A DNA stretch of 64,000 nt from Kappaphycus alvarezii (GCA_002205965.3 NADL03000089.1:305065-369064), one strand, 5' to 3'. Numbered from the stretch's first letter, positions 1 through 12,063 are shown. Numbers and translations: made by a program. The notes: a model not told the origin generated them from the letters alone.

Positions 1-136
1 GTTTCAGCAACCGTGCCCCCATTCTATCACAACAGCCCCAAATGCCGTCCCCTTCCCATCATTTGTTACAACCTCTGTCTTCCGCGTCAGCCGTCATTCC
101 CGCATTCAAACAAAATCCTTCCCATTAACCACTTTT

Positions 137-1311
137 GTGCATCTTCAAAAATCTCAAGTGCGAACTGGTTTACCATCAAAGCGGCCGCACAGGCCCCTCA
201 ACTTACCTACTGCCTGTAATCCCGTCCCGCACTCCTCCGACTCCACTACTCAACTCAACCCAAACCCGTTCACCGCAATTCGGAAAATCCTCGCTTCGCT
301 GTCCTTTCTTGGTGTACTTGAGACCTGCTATCTCACTTTCAACAAGCTATTTTCCTCTCCTGGTGCCATCTGCGCTACCCAGGGCTGCCTGGACGTTCTC
401 ACGGGCCCCTTTTCCTCCTTTCTTGGCGTCCCACTCTCTCTCTACGGTACCGTCGCCTACGCCGCCTTCCTCTACCTCTCCATCTACCCCTTTTCTGCAG
501 ACGCTGAGCAAGATGCCGACGGTAACACTATCCGCTCCCGTCACCAAGTCGCACACGCTCGAGATGCCGCCACCCGACCTCTCATGCTTGCCCTCGCTAC
601 CGCACTTTTCACCTACTCCGTCTTTTTGATGGGGTTGTTAGTCTTTGTCATCCACAGTATGTGTCCTTACTGTGTCGTTTCAGCAACCCTCTCCACCCTC
701 ATTTTTGTCCTCACAGCTTTTGTCGGAAGAGCAGTCCCCAACCTAAAGGACGCCCTCCGCGTCGGTGCGTTATCCACCGCTCTTACCGCCACCCTTGCTG
801 CTATCGTGTTTTTTGTCGGACTCCCGCTTCAAATACGCGCCCAACCGCCGGACGGCCCTCAAGCTCCGCCAGAGATTACCATGAAGTCAACGAATGATAC
901 GATGGTAAGGTGTACAAGCGCTGATTTCACCTACATCCTTCCGCATATGATCTAGTATGTGGTCTCTAACTGCGTTTTGACATGGAAACCTGCTATTCCC
1001 CATGTGATTTGCGCCTATGACTCGGCGAACCTGAACAGAGAATTGCAGTCAAACTTGGAGAAAGGAAAACAAAGATGTACGGCGCGTACTGGTGTAGCCA
1101 CTGTTACGATCAGAAGCAACGTTTCGGAAAGAAGGCATTCGCGAAAATCGAATATGTAGAGTGCGATAAGCACGGTGTCGATTCAAAATATCAGTTGTGT
1201 CGCGATAAGCGCATTCCCGGCTACCCGACGTGGGAGATCAACGGGGAGCTTTACCCTGGTGAGATTGACCTCCCCGAGCTGGAGCGACTTGTTGATGAAA
1301 GCGGCAAATAG
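137..1311 (+). CDS. VKOR-thioredoxin fusion protein, probably plastid-targeted (one intron)
   Basis: Joining 137-904 to 1039-1311 gives 346 residues. Residues about 45-235 are a vitamin K epoxide reductase (VKOR) domain: loop cysteines C79 and C84 (CATQGC), redox centre CPYC at 176-179, and several membrane segments. Exon 2 carries a thioredoxin-like domain with WCSHC (C275, C278), then GYPTWEINGELYPGE, as in plant and cyanobacterial VKOR-Trx fusions. In that family, VKOR re-oxidises its fused thioredoxin partner using quinone and drives disulfide formation in the thylakoid lumen. The first 45 residues are basic and rich in Ser, Thr and Pro, consistent with a transit peptide; the exact start is uncertain. 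Exon 1 alone ends in an unrelated tail, and splicing 905-1038 restores the family sequence in phase. The gene is convergent with the SAM-domain gene, whose stop lies about 130 bp away. Confidence 0.92.
905..1038 (+). other. Spliceosomal intron in the VKOR-Trx gene
   Basis: This is a 134-bp phase-0 intron. The donor is ATG/GTAAGG and the acceptor is GAACAG/AGAATT. It separates the VKOR membrane domain from the thioredoxin domain. A neighbouring AG at 1047-1048 would put the thioredoxin out of frame, so 1037-1038 is preferred. Without splicing, the ORF ends at 955, before the WCSHC motif. Confidence 0.85.
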
Positions 1312-1443
1312 GTGCAGCTAGCTCAGTAATTAAGCGAATGAATAATGGAGGGAAAGGATGCTTGTGGGCACCGACTGCAGCTTGAATGATGTGTTCCGTA
1401 TGTACGCTACAACCAAATGTTACAGGAAATTCCGATACATGAC

Positions 1444-2370
1444 TCATGGTGATTCTGAGTATCGTCGTCGCAACTCTGACACTAATCTCGACAACCTAAC
1501 GCGATCACCCAACGGCATCAACGAGCCAAACTCCACCTTGATGTCATCGTCGGTGAGCGTGAGCAACGTGCGACCATCTATTCGCTCTTCAATAAATAGC
1601 TGACGGTACTCGCCCAAGCCACTGTAATCGAGCTCGTCCACCACATCGCTCATATCCCACGCCATGATGTCGCGCCTACGAGAGGAACCAGAGTTATAAC
1701 CCAGACGTGCGTCAAACTGTTGCATGGCCTCTGCTTCTGCCTTTCCTGAACCGTAAACCTCTTGGTCCTCCACTTCCTGTCTCTCGTCATCATAACCAAC
1801 GTCTCGACCCCACCCTATCATCTTTGTAGCCACAAAGCCAGCGGCACTCGCAACGATGGCAAACGGAAACAGCGCTTTCGCCAGCATGACTGTGGCGAGG
1901 AGCGGAGTACCAACAAAGAAAAAACCAGCCCCGGCAGTTGCAAAAGTGAGAAGTGAAAAAATAGAGACAGAGGCGAGAATTGCAAACAGAATGGGAGCGA
2001 ACAGAAGCGGAATGATGAGAAAGGCCAGGGCGAGGGATATATGGAATAGGACGTTAATGGCGACCCCAGCAACGGCGACGACAGCGATAGCGGCAGTGGC
2101 GACAAGAGAACGCTCGGTTGGGGTGGATTGGGCCCACAGCTTCTCTGCGCGGCGGGCCCATTTTTGAATGTTGGGGGTGGAACCGAAGGGAGGGCGGGAA
2201 GGAGGTCGGGTGAACGTGCGACGGGAACGCATGAATAGACTGGAGGGGAAGGTTGGACGGGGGGGTGTGCTCAGCGGAACTGCGGGTGGGGAGGAAGTGA
2301 ACGGCCGACTGATGCCGGGGGAAGAGAGAACGGGCGAGACGGAAATAAAGGTGTAGGCAAAAATCCCCAT
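1444..2370 (-). CDS. Membrane protein with C-terminal SAM domain
   Basis: The protein has 308 residues and no intron is needed. Residues 1-85 are rich in Ser, Pro and Arg and lack acidic residues, like an organelle-targeting sequence. Residues about 89-185 are strongly hydrophobic (several predicted membrane passes, with VATAAIAVVAVAGVAINVLF near the start). A charged linker follows. Residues about 238-302 form a sterile alpha motif (SAM) domain: WDMSDVVDELDYSGLGEY, then the FIEERIDGRTLLTLTDDDIK signature and a C-terminal LGDRVRLSRLVSEL helix. SAM domains mediate protein-protein association, so a role as a membrane scaffold in plastid or mitochondrion is possible but unproven. No enzymatic motif is visible. 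The gene is convergent with the VKOR gene. Confidence 0.85.
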   Translation of the reverse strand: MGIFAYTFISVSPVLSSPGISRPFTSSPPAVPLSTPPRPTFPSSLFMRSRRTFTRPPSRPPFGSTPNIQKWARRAEKLWAQSTPTERSLVATAAIAVVAVAGVAINVLFHISLALAFLIIPLLFAPILFAILASVSIFSLLTFATAGAGFFFVGTPLLATVMLAKALFPFAIVASAAGFVATKMIGWGRDVGYDDERQEVEDQEVYGSGKAEAEAMQQFDARLGYNSGSSRRRDIMAWDMSDVVDELDYSGLGEYRQLFIEERIDGRTLLTLTDDDIKVEFGSLMPLGDRVRLSRLVSELRRRYSESP

Positions 2371-3279
2371 GGTTGAGAAGGAAGTTGGGACTTTGTTGGG
2401 TGGTGGAGCGGGAAAATAAACAGGTAGATTAGCCAGACAGATTGACTGCAGCGTAGGGTGACGTAGCGCTCGGTGTTATCAAAGTGGACCTCGGAATATT
2501 GTGCAGACGCGACAAAGAGCGGCTGAGTAAGACCAGTAGAGTGGTAATGCCTAGGGAGGTTCAGGGTCAATACTGTACTGTGGAAGAGAGTTTCAGGAAC
2601 ACAAATCGTCAAGAGTACGGATGGTTCGGATTCCGAAGATCCTGGAAACTTGGTCACATGCCGTAGGCGAAAGAGGAGGTGCGCAGTGGCGGAAGTGGCA
2701 CGTATGAAAAGTATTTCGGAGAGTGCGAGAAACTGTACAAGTACTGTACTGTACTATACTGTACTGTACTGTACGTTGACCCTGTACGGCTTAACGAACT
2801 GCGTGCTGAGCTGTAACCGATCGTCCCATGAATTGAGAAAAAACCTTTAAACTGGGACATGAATTTTCGGTAGAAATTGGGATGCTTTTAGGCAATCCCG
2901 TTCCGCTGACGGGAGAAACAGTCCCACCCATGAACATCACATCGCGTAGCAGCGAAAATGAAGGAGGGAAAGATAGAAAAAGATACCTCTTATTTCATAG
3001 AGTTCAGGTAGGGATCACGCACGAGACCCGCCTGGATGTCAGGCAGTGGGTTATGTGCGCAGTTTTCGGTGATTCAACCTCACCGCAGCGTATTGTGGAT
3101 GTGAGTATCAAGTATCCTCGAATTTTTCCCTACCGTCAGTTTTTCATATCTCCGCTGACGTCAATTTGAAATCAGAGGTAGAAAATGGAGCGATGAAGAA
3201 AAAAAGATGAAACCCAGTTGAGTAGTAAAATTGTTTTTGTTCGTTGTCTTGGTTGACCAGGCTTGCACGGTTGGGTGCA
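2371..3279. other. Intergenic region, no recognisable gene
   Basis: This region contains the 5' flank of the SAM-domain gene and a GTACT-rich simple repeat. The short ORF at 2882-3169 (95 codons) has no recognisable domain and no conserved-looking composition, and I do not call it. Confidence 0.6.
2734..2774. repeat. GTACT simple-sequence repeat
   Basis: About 40 bp of near-perfect GTACT/GTACA pentamers. Similar short GTACAGTA runs recur at other places in the window, for example near 36,590 and 48,230. Confidence 0.85.
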
Positions 3280-3360
3280 GTATCAAAGCGGACAACTATA
3301 GCCGCGTTCACTGGTACTTCTGTCGAGAGTACTTTGGATGATTTTCGTGCCCGGAAGCAG

Positions 3361-3713
3361 GCATGAGCGGAAGTGTCGTCTTATTCGATGGGTCAACCAG
3401 GACCCACATCGAATATTTACTGTTTTAGTTTGAGGTCTTGGTGCAGCAAGAGGGATCTCAAGAAGATAATTCTCGGACGCGAATCAAATTTCTACGAAGA
3501 GATTCGTTTCAGTTCTTATACAAAGAGCTTACGGATGGAGGCACGCTGACGGAAGAAGACAAGAATTATGACAAGTTGTAGGCCGCCCTAAGGAATAAGT
3601 TCCGTCCAAAAGCAGATCTGCGTGTTGCAGTCGAGAAGGCGTTGCTGATGAAGTTCGTTGAGAGGGAATATCTCCTCGATTTCGACAAGAAGTTAGATGA
3701 AGCGTACAGTTAG
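3361..3713 (+). pseudogene. Gypsy gag remnant
   Basis: The translation gives SGSVVLFDGST, then GGTLTEEDKNYDKL (stop) and a leucine- and lysine-rich helical region ending in LDEAYS. The gypsy copy at 48427 has the matching SASAVVFDGSS start followed by a similar helical region. At least three in-frame stops are present. Gag would form the nucleocapsid particle. The assignment rests on resemblance between these copies. Confidence 0.55.
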
Positions 3714-4142
3714 GCCGCGTCCACAGATAGGCAGAAGACTCTCTTTTTCCGATGGCAGCATTCGTTGGAAAGGCCGTTCATTTGTTTATTGTTTAAGTCG
3801 ACGTCTTCTTACAGTGAACTGAACAAGTCTTTGAAGAGTAATCAGAATTCAAGTGACCGCTTCGGTTCTTCGCAGGAATTACCTTCGGGAGTGAGGTTCA
3901 ACGTGTCCAGTGACTTGTTTCTGCACGGAAAAGTAAGGTGCTTCAGGAAGAGGGCTAGAGTTTGCTACACATTGTCGACTTGTCTAGTCTTCGATAAGCT
4001 GAGCTTATGGAATAGCCCTAGCTAGCCGCAATGGAGACCATAAGGAAAGGTAAGCAGAGTTATCACTTGGACTACAAAACGTGTGAGCAAGATCAGGCCG
4101 CCAGGTTGAAAGGCCTGTAGGCGATGTGTACTTCATACGCAT

Positions 4143-4286
4143 GGTACCGATCCGTACAGCGTACGGATGGTACCTACCGCCACGACATTCCGTACAATAT
4201 ACGGATTGTGCTTACAGCTGGTGCTGAGAACAAATCGAGCAAATAGCGCTTGCAGCAGCCACGATGATCCGTACAATAATACGGAT
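4143..4286. repeat. Cluster of three ATCCGTA/TACGGAT palindromes
   Basis: Three short inverted repeats share the arms ATCCGTA and TACGGAT with a 3-6 nt centre. They lie at 4143-4174 (extended by outer GGTACC arms), 4187-4206 and 4266-4286. They sit inside the decayed gypsy region and do not fall in any coding frame that I trust. Confidence 0.8.
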
Positions 4287-5298
4287 GCTGCTTGCCGCCT
4301 CTGCGCACATCGTCAATCTCACGTTCCGGATAAGTTAAAGCTGAGGACACAACTCCCAGCTTGGCTCGCGACACAACACCTAGCGTGACCATCCATCTAC
4401 TGACATCACACGGCCAAACTGGTGTACCACGTATCACAGTCGACAGGCTAGGGTTTAATCCGCCGCGATAAGCGACTGGAGGAGGCTCCAAAACTCGGAG
4501 AAAATATCTACTCAAGTAAAGGCAGCGGACTCGGAGGCACCAGACCACCGCAGACCGACATCGCCGTCACCCTAGCCACACTCTGCTATCTCCAATACCT
4601 CATCTCTCCCATTGCCTCTCTCCTCTACGAATTCCCTTTGCCGACCCAACCGCGCGACATTTGCACACCCTTTGCACTAGCCTCGACCATTTCTCTTACC
4701 TTTCAGTCCTAGACGTGCTACAAGTTGGAACGGTAGAAGCATTGAAGTCGAAGTTGGTGGACCTGCCGTTTCTGGAGTGGAAAGGTGGAAGAGACACAGA
4801 TGATATGCTAATTTTGGCGAAAACGAACAGTCCCTCCGCGGAGTACATACTGTTTGAAGAAATATTAAAATTTGCGCCCACTGTGCCAAGACTAGGCACG
4901 ATGAGCGCGAGTTATTGAAGTAGGAACGCATAATGCGCCCCTCCCGTTTGCACTCGTGTTGTGAAAAGCTCGTATAAAGGGAAGATGACTGCTTGAAGAA
5001 GAAGCGGCGTGAGGATGAGCAGTCTGCGAAGGGCAGTGGCGCTGACGTAACAGAAATCAGCTAGAAGGAGTCTCTATGGCTACGACTCGCGCAGAAGTGA
5101 TGGGGAGCCCCGACCAAGCATAATTTTGATCGAGCTACAGAATGCAACGGAAATTCGCTGAACAATCGAGGTCTCCCGGTCGCAACCGGTGGAAAAGCCG
5201 TGAAGTAATGGCAAGAAGGGTAGCGCTCTCGGTGGCAATAGGCTAGAAGGATTCGGTCATACGCCGGGAATCCATTTCATTAGATATTACAGGTTGAA

Positions 5299-5750
5299 TT
5301 GAAGAACCTGGACAAGAAGTTTAATAATTTGATTAAGAGCGTGAAGGGTCGGATTTCAACGGTTCGTGCAGGCCTGGACGGTGATTTTGTGACGTACCGG
5401 ACGGAAAACCGGACAGCCACGGGATCACGGGAAATCGAAACTTGCAGAGCGCTGGATCAGCAATTATGGAGGTCTTCAACGTCAGGTGGAGTCTAGAGAA
5501 TAGTTGCAGCTGCGGTGAAGGGACGGAAGTTGCATATGGTAATTTTGAATGTTAATGGGAGTAACTTGAGGGCCTTGTTGTACACAATTGCGTTGCAGAC
5601 TCATTATTTCGCGTAGGTTTTGTTAGAAGTTGCATCTCGGACCGATAGAGACATCGAGTCGTGTTATAGTAGTCGATGCAGCCACAGCAAGGGTACTGGG
5701 CAAGTTAAAAGGAGTCCTGGTGACTTTCGATAATTTGATCGCGCTCCTCA
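5299..5750 (+). pseudogene. Gypsy gag C-terminus and protease remnant
   Basis: Residues KNLDKKFNNLIKSVKGRIS resemble the coiled segment of the other gypsy gags. Next, GRKLHMVILNVNGSNLRALL lines up with the start of the protease at 33.9 kb, and VIVVDAATARVLGKLKGVL lines up with ITVADGAVSKCMGNFDKV there. The catalytic DSGA of retropepsins is replaced and stops interrupt the frame. Confidence 0.5.
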
Positions 5751-6351
5751 CCTTCTTTCTCACAGCTTTTTATCCGTTTTTTTTGATAGTTGGGGCACGA
5801 AAGATGGAAATAATCGAATAGCAGATAAATATGAGGCGTTTTGGGTAGCTTTTACAATTGGCGGTGACACCGGAGTATCGGTAACTCCCACCCTACAGGC
5901 GCAGAGCGTCGAGGAAATGGGGGAAGAGGAAGCCGGGTTTACGTCGTCCTTGAAAGAAGAAAGGGAGGTACAGGATGACGAAGACTCGACGGATGATGAA
6001 ATTGGCGCGGTGTTAGGTAGAGGCTCGTCCAGTCCCGGTGTGGTAATTTTTCTCATAGAGGAATGGAAAGTTCTGTTGTCGGGAAAGTTAGGGGTGGAGG
6101 CCCGGCTAGTCCCAGTGGTAGCATAAGAAGAACAGAGGCGGAGGACGAAGGGCTCTAACGAGCATATTTCATATGTGTGAAGGCGCAGAGTACGAGGATG
6201 AAGGAGAGGAAAGTGTTTCCGCTTTGGGATGGACTTCGGTGAGGTGAAGCAAACGATGAGTGTTTATAAGGAGTTCTGCAAGTTCGATGAAGAACTGGTG
6301 AGACTGTATTTGAGGGGTAGAGGGTTCCTGACGGAGGACGTGTAGTATAAG
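5751..6351 (+). other. Decayed interior of the gypsy element
   Basis: The open frame 5917-6126 is acidic and corresponds in position to the acidic stretch between protease and reverse transcriptase in the other two gypsy copies. It carries no catalytic motif. Confidence 0.4.
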
Positions 6352-7030
6352 ATGACGAGGATGCTCTTTGAGGGGGAAAGGGTCACGGAAAGAGTCTCTG
6401 CGTGGAATATCGAAGACTTTACTCTGAGAAAAGTCCCATTCTCTCATGCGTTGAAGTTAGACGATCAGACGCCCATTTGTGATCCATTCAGGAGGATTAC
6501 GACAAAGCACTATAAAATAATTCGGCAGGAGGTTGATCACATGTTGTAAGGAGGGGTTATTCGTCCGTCGCACTTTCCATGGAGATTTGAAGTGGTAATT
6601 GCGACGAAAAATGACGGCTACCCCCAGCTTTGTGTGTAATTTGGTCCATTGAAAGAAGGATCAAGGTCGAAAAGTCGCCCATCCTGATTAAAGATGAATT
6701 GATCGATGAGATGAAAGATTGTTTCATATCTACTACCCTTGACTTGGTGACGGGGTATTGAAACATACATATCGATGATTTTGATCAGAGGATGAATAAA
6801 TTTAGGTACAAATAGTAGCTTTTTTTGTGGTAATGCCGTTTGGGTTGAAGAACGGGACGGCTAGTTTTAAAGAGTCTCAGAGACTTTGTTTCGAGGTGGA
6901 CCATTTGTTCATAAGACACAGGGGAGAGTTTTTCTACTCGTTTATATATGCTAGAACGAAAAGATCGTTTCATTGGGTTTTTTTGTCATGCGTGGAAAGA
7001 CTGAGGGACCACAAACGGGACTATTGGTCA
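6352..7030 (+). pseudogene. Gypsy reverse transcriptase remnant
   Basis: The N-terminal RT signature is clear: HALKLDDQTPICDPFRRI, then EVDHML (stop) GGVIRPSHFPW and VVIATKNDGYPQLCV. A frameshifted piece follows with VMPFGLKNGTASF, the family's FEVMPFGLxNAPATFQ motif. The YxDD catalytic site is not recoverable. At least four stops or frameshifts make it non-functional. Confidence 0.75.
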
Positions 7031-10000
7031 TAGTCTGGAAATAAAGTTACATTATCAGGTCACGGAAGTCGCATTCTCTTTCTAATTTTCTTCCATCTCT
7101 ATTTTCATTATCCTTGGAAAATTTATTAGGTTTGAAAAGACCCTGCTTCCAAATATTTCGTCAAATATCTGCTCAACGCATGGGCTAAGCAAACGGCCCG
7201 GTTTGATACGGTAAGTAAGGAGCAATTAGTGTTGAAAAATATTGTTTATCCTTTTTTTCTTGAGGCAAAAGGCACTGGAAAGGTCTCTTCAAATGATGAC
7301 GGTTTGCTGAATGCGAAAACAGATGACATTTTCTACCTCCTCTAGCATGATTTCATTATTACCGTGAGAATTCGGCGCGATCCGTGGTGGATGTAAGTTT
7401 TTTTAATCATTTTGAAGACATGATGTAGTAGGTCATGATGTTTATGGAGGTCCCGAAAAGATCAGGCGTGTCTTTCCACTCCTCGTCGTACCTCTCAGTC
7501 GTGTCGCTGGCATTAGCCGGCACTAGGCTAGTTTCACAGCAAGTATTACTTGTCAATCATATTCATTTTCTGGAGTGCAGTTTCTTGTGCGTTGCGGGTT
7601 TTTCTTTCGCAATCGAAAAGATGAGTACCTCGTTTGTATCGGTTTCGTTTTTTTTCTCTGATATTTTTCCACAGCTGCTTTCATATGAGGATCGTTCTTT
7701 TTTTAACGGCTCCTTTCCGTTATCCCTGTATGTTAAATGTATTTTCCTTTCTGTCTCAAGTTTTAGAAGTATTATTTGTCTTCAGAACTTCAACACGAAG
7801 AGCTGGTCTCTTGAATCAACAACTGCACCCGTCTACTCTAAGAAACTTTCGCCAATGAATGAAATGATGGATGACTTGCGGATAGAAGGTAAATATATTT
7901 GAATTGGGAATTGACCTTTTGTGATCAGAACATTACGGAGGCGGACAACACAGTCGAAATTGCTTCCATCTGGGACAGTAACGGAATTCCTAGCTGAAAT
8001 CGGCACTAGGTTGAGATGTGTTGGCAGCTCAGTAAAGATTAGGTTTCATATTCCGTCTGTATCCAGAAGATCTGCTATCTCGTAACCCTAGATTTCTAAA
8101 ATTTGAAATTCAAGAAAAATTCACTGGTTGAATATATAATTTGCCGTATCCTTACTCCTGGACCAAAACAGGGGAAGAGATAGGAAAGGATGTTATTGGC
8201 CGCCTCCGAGTCCCTTGAGAGAAGATAACCGATAATTGTGATACGTTTTGCTTTAAAAGCCCACTAATGACATCGACGTTTTTTTACATAAACTGTTATG
8301 ATCTATTTATTCTTATTTATTCCTCCTTTTTTAGCAATGAAGATCTTTCTTTCGCCGAGGATTCTTAATTATTTTTGTTTTGAATCTCTTTTTTGTTGGG
8401 CGTAAGCCCGAGACGAAGGGGTTAGGGAGACAGCATAGTACAATCCCTAGTCCATGGGACTGGCTACTTAAATTATTGACATCAAAATTGCGTTTCATAG
8501 CTGCAAGTGTGGGATCATCTCTGATGAAAAGCGTTAATTTTAAAAGTTCAAAGGATAAGGAGGTAGAGTATTCTACAGGCTTAGGCCTCGACGGATCTTC
8601 ATTTCTGATGCACAATCTTAATTTTTTTGTGTTCGTGTCGGAAATTAAATCATTTTTCCTCTCATTTCGCTCGAAGATATCTGATTCTGAGAGCTACGTG
8701 TATGGCGCAGCCAAATAATAGTGGCGCAGATCAGGTACGGGCGCAATCCTAATCTCAAAAGAGTTATAAGAGTTCTAGATAAACACTGACGAGTATTTAG
8801 GACTTATTACAAGTGCGGAGTGATTTTTCTTTTGAGGAAGTGTTCGATGTCGAATGAAGACGTGGATATCAAGCTACGATCTTTTTTGCGAAGCGGCAAG
8901 GGGAGAGGCATCTATAACGAAATTTAATTCCAATTGGGATCTGTGTCTATAAATGTAAGGTAGTTTTTTCGAATTTTATCATGAAATCGTATTTGATTGC
9001 CCTTGATACACTTGTAATATGATTTAAGGGTATATTAAGTGACTTTTTGTTGCTTTTTTCCAACAAGACCCGTTCTAAAGACCGAAGAGCGCTGAGAGCT
9101 CTTCTTTGCGCTGAGAGTTCTTCGTTGGGGCGCAAATCTCTTACTATTGCAGTGGCTAGGACATAATTTGGAGACTAGTTAATGGTCTTAGTGTGACATT
9201 TGAATCTAGATTGGCTAGACGGGCTTCCCCTTTTTACTCAGAACCGTGCAATCCTGCATTTTACATGAGCAACTATAAGTAGTACTAACGCGTGAAACGT
9301 TTGTCCTCCGTAAGGTGCTTCTTCGTCTTGTACATTTATCTAGTGGGAATATCGAAGAACTGCTTGCTTTCGGTAACTATTATCATTGGAATTTGCTGAG
9401 CGAGAGTGAGTTATAGTTTTTCTTAGTGATGAAGCAGTTTTCAATTCCATTAGCGAATGTTAGAGTTCCAGCATCCACAATATTTCGCAAAAGGCGCTTC
9501 TTTTTGTGGGAAGAGAGGCGTATAATTGCGTACTACTGTGACTTTGCGAAGAGGCATACTATATATCAGATTTTTTTGATTCCTTGCAGTCCTCGAAGTA
9601 TGAGCGAATATAAATCACAAGTCGTAAAGAGTTTTGATCGAATTTGAGAACCTTGGATTAATATAAATTCTTTTTTGAGGTTGCAAACCATGCGGTTCAG
9701 GAGGTCACGGATTAAGATCTGAAATTACTGGAGGTAATTTAGAAGGAAATTAGTGAATCAAAAGTTTTTTGACGTCTTTAATGGACGTTCTACATCAGTT
9801 TAGCACACTGGGAGCAAAAAAAAGTTAAATTAAGCTACGTTAGGTAAGCATATCCTTTTTACGAAGTGAGATTGAAACAAAAGGCGCAGGTCTCTGTTGG
9901 AAGTGTCACACAGTGCAACAGTGTTGACAATTTTGTCATCTGGAAATTTTCTTGAATTTTGTTTGCGAATCACAGCCATATGATAGTCAAGTTACGCCTG

Positions 10001-10843
10001 ATTATCTGTATAGACGTAGGATCCAGAAAGAGTAGCCGAAGAATCTTTGTAGTGTCAGAGAATGGCACAAAGTCTCCAGTACCTTCTTCCATGCAGATTT
10101 TGCAGTTGAAAATTTGCAAAAACCACACACTAGTAATTTCTGCTATCGGTTAGACCGTAAATTAGTATGAAGACTTGAAATAGTTCTCCTGAAAAGGGTT
10201 TCAACTTCCTTGTGTACATGAATACGTCATGCGTAAGAAAGACCGACTAAAGGTAGGCCTTACTGGTATCGAGGGACCAAATATCGAAACGTAATATTTT
10301 CGCGATAGCGAAGATCAAGTAGGGTTTTATTTTATTTGGGTTCCGAGCAACTTGAGTTTTCTCGTTGTCTATTTTAGCACAGTTCTACTAAGGTCGAACT
10401 GTGCAATGGCCGGCCCGGGGAGGCACATGAACGGGAGAGGATGTTCCGGCGAAAAGGCTGGTGAGTTGCCAGGACCGGGGACTGGGAGTAATGGAATGGT
10501 GGAATTGGATGAGTTGATCGGCGTGTCTCCCCAGACGCTGAAATCCTTGTCCGTTTCCATTTGTTCCATCATGCGTACGCTTGGGTAAATCCTGTCAATT
10601 TGGTGTGTTCGCGTCGCAAGAGTTGTAAGGAGAGTAGCGCGGTCATACGCCCGTGTCCAATATGCGCGTTGATCCTCTGACTAGAACCAAATCAATACTT
10701 CCACAGGTTGCTGCGTTTGAGTGAGACTTGAATCATCAAAATGTTCATAATAAATAAAGAATAATAACGTAAATCATAACATAAAACCAAGAACAAATGA
10801 AGGCTTGTAATTGGGCCATGAAGGATGATGGAGGGGGAGGCGG
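7031..10843. other. A/T-rich gene-poor region
   Basis: This stretch is A/T-rich with stops in all frames. The longest open frames, 7435-7902 (155 codons) and 8380-8718 (112 codons), are low-complexity and show no domain. Parts may be the lost 3' half of the upstream gypsy element, but I could not align RNase H or integrase motifs. I see no supported gene. Confidence 0.5.
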
Positions 10844-11115
10844 GAGAACAAGCGAAGACTTGAGGGACCAGAACTTGTGGCTAAGGTTTCCAAGTTGTCG
10901 GTTATATAGACCTGTTCGACGGGTTCTGATCGCACATCAAGTCCTTGAGCAACGGTAAGCTGCCAACGTGGCCATATCTCGAGTGGCTTACAGTCCGGCG
11001 GATGCAAATGCAACCGAGATGCAGACGTGACAGCGTGACTTGCTTCCAGTGGTGAATCACAGCCACGTCGAAGCCCTCCTATCATATTCACCCATAATTT
11101 TCCAATCATTCCACC
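10844..11115. repeat. Terminal direct repeat of the DIRS-like element (3' copy)
   Basis: Starts GAGAACAAGCGAAGACTTGA and ends CAATCATTCCACC. It aligns along its length with 15055-15319 in the same orientation, with scattered substitutions and a small insertion near 10990-11000. Confidence 0.85.
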
Positions 11116-11173
11116 GAATTAAAACAATAGAGAAAACCAAATGTACCAGAGGTACGTGATAACGAGAGTGAGG

Positions 11174-12063
11174 TCACAGCAAGTGACCGAAGAAAAAGAA
11201 CGAATCATCACATTGCATCACCCTAGCATCTAGATAGGACTCGCGGAATGTGCGTCCAGTGGACCAATCCCCCATATTAAAATTAGATATTCTTGAACCC
11301 CAATCGCTGCATATTCTGATGCAGCACCCATGCGCAGCGAGGGCGAGGACCAAGAGGATTGAGGCGGAGATGTAACTTGAGCACGAGCGAGACAAAACTG
11401 GAGCCAAAGAGTAATGGTTCTTGCTAGTACAAATTGGAGTCCCAGGTAAAGCCCAATGATATTTGCTTCCGGATCGGCTCGAGCGGAGTAGAGTATCTTA
11501 ACAACAGAGCAGGTAGATCACGCTAGTATCGAAGCGAAGATTTCGGCAGTAAGCAAGAGTATGAACAACCTGGTTACGATTCTTCCGTAGTGCGATGGCG
11601 ATGTTGACTGAATCCGGAGTGATCGTGATGTTGGTCAGAAACAGAGACACCCCAGTTTCCCCACGTTCAAAGAAGATGTAGCTGACCAGTACAGCGCAGG
11701 CGTTACGTAGAAATTCTAGATCAGTGTCGGGAGAGGCGAGTGCGAGAGCGAAGATTGGGCGAGCAAAGGAGCTTGGCAGATCACGCCGTTCTGAAAAAGG
11801 GTCTGAGAGCAACTTTCGTTCCCTGTACCCTTGTTGAAAGGCATCCACAGCCAATTGTATGAGTGGTGTGAGTGCCAGGGACCGCCCCATACGATTATGC
11901 GCCGTAGTGACAGCAGAGAGATAGTTGCGTACTGAGCCCGCACTGATCTTGTTTTCCTCGAAGAGCCAGCCCAGATACTGAAGAACAGAGCCTTCATTTC
12001 CAGAGAGCGGTTCAATATCATCTTGAGAGCAGAATAACAGCCATTTCTTCCACAAATTTTCAT
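11174..12063 (-). pseudogene. Tyrosine recombinase of the DIRS-like element, frameshifted
   Basis: The N-terminal part (11498-12055) has the SAM-like core-binding domain of YR-retrotransposon recombinases: WKKWLLFCSQDDIEPLSG, VLQYLGWLFEENKISAGSV, RNYLSAVTTAHNRMG. The catalytic half begins at NACAVLVSYIFFERGETGVS. The frame is lost near 11.5 kb, and a second frame (11403-11174) supplies a matching C-terminus with ILLVLALAAHGC and GDWSTGRTFRESYLD, where the tyrosine of RESYLD is the expected nucleophile. The HxxR box cannot be read cleanly. It would catalyse insertion of a circular cDNA, but this copy is broken. Confidence 0.75.

Larger units (their letters stand above)
3280..7030 (+). mobile_element. 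Decayed Ty3/gypsy retrotransposon
   Basis: Gag, protease and reverse-transcriptase remnants occur in the expected order on the plus strand, but in changing frames with many stops. The order and residues match the better preserved gypsy elements at 29.5-35.1 kb and 48.4-52.1 kb, so all three belong to one family. No long terminal repeats were recognised, and I could not identify RNase H or integrase downstream of 7030. The element is inactive. Confidence 0.7.

Noticed and set aside
2882-3169. 95-codon ORF upstream of the decayed gypsy element
   Set aside because: No homology, no start context, no conserved features.
7435-7902. 155-codon ORF rich in Phe and Ser
   Set aside because: A/T-rich low-complexity translation with no motif; surrounded by stop-rich DNA.
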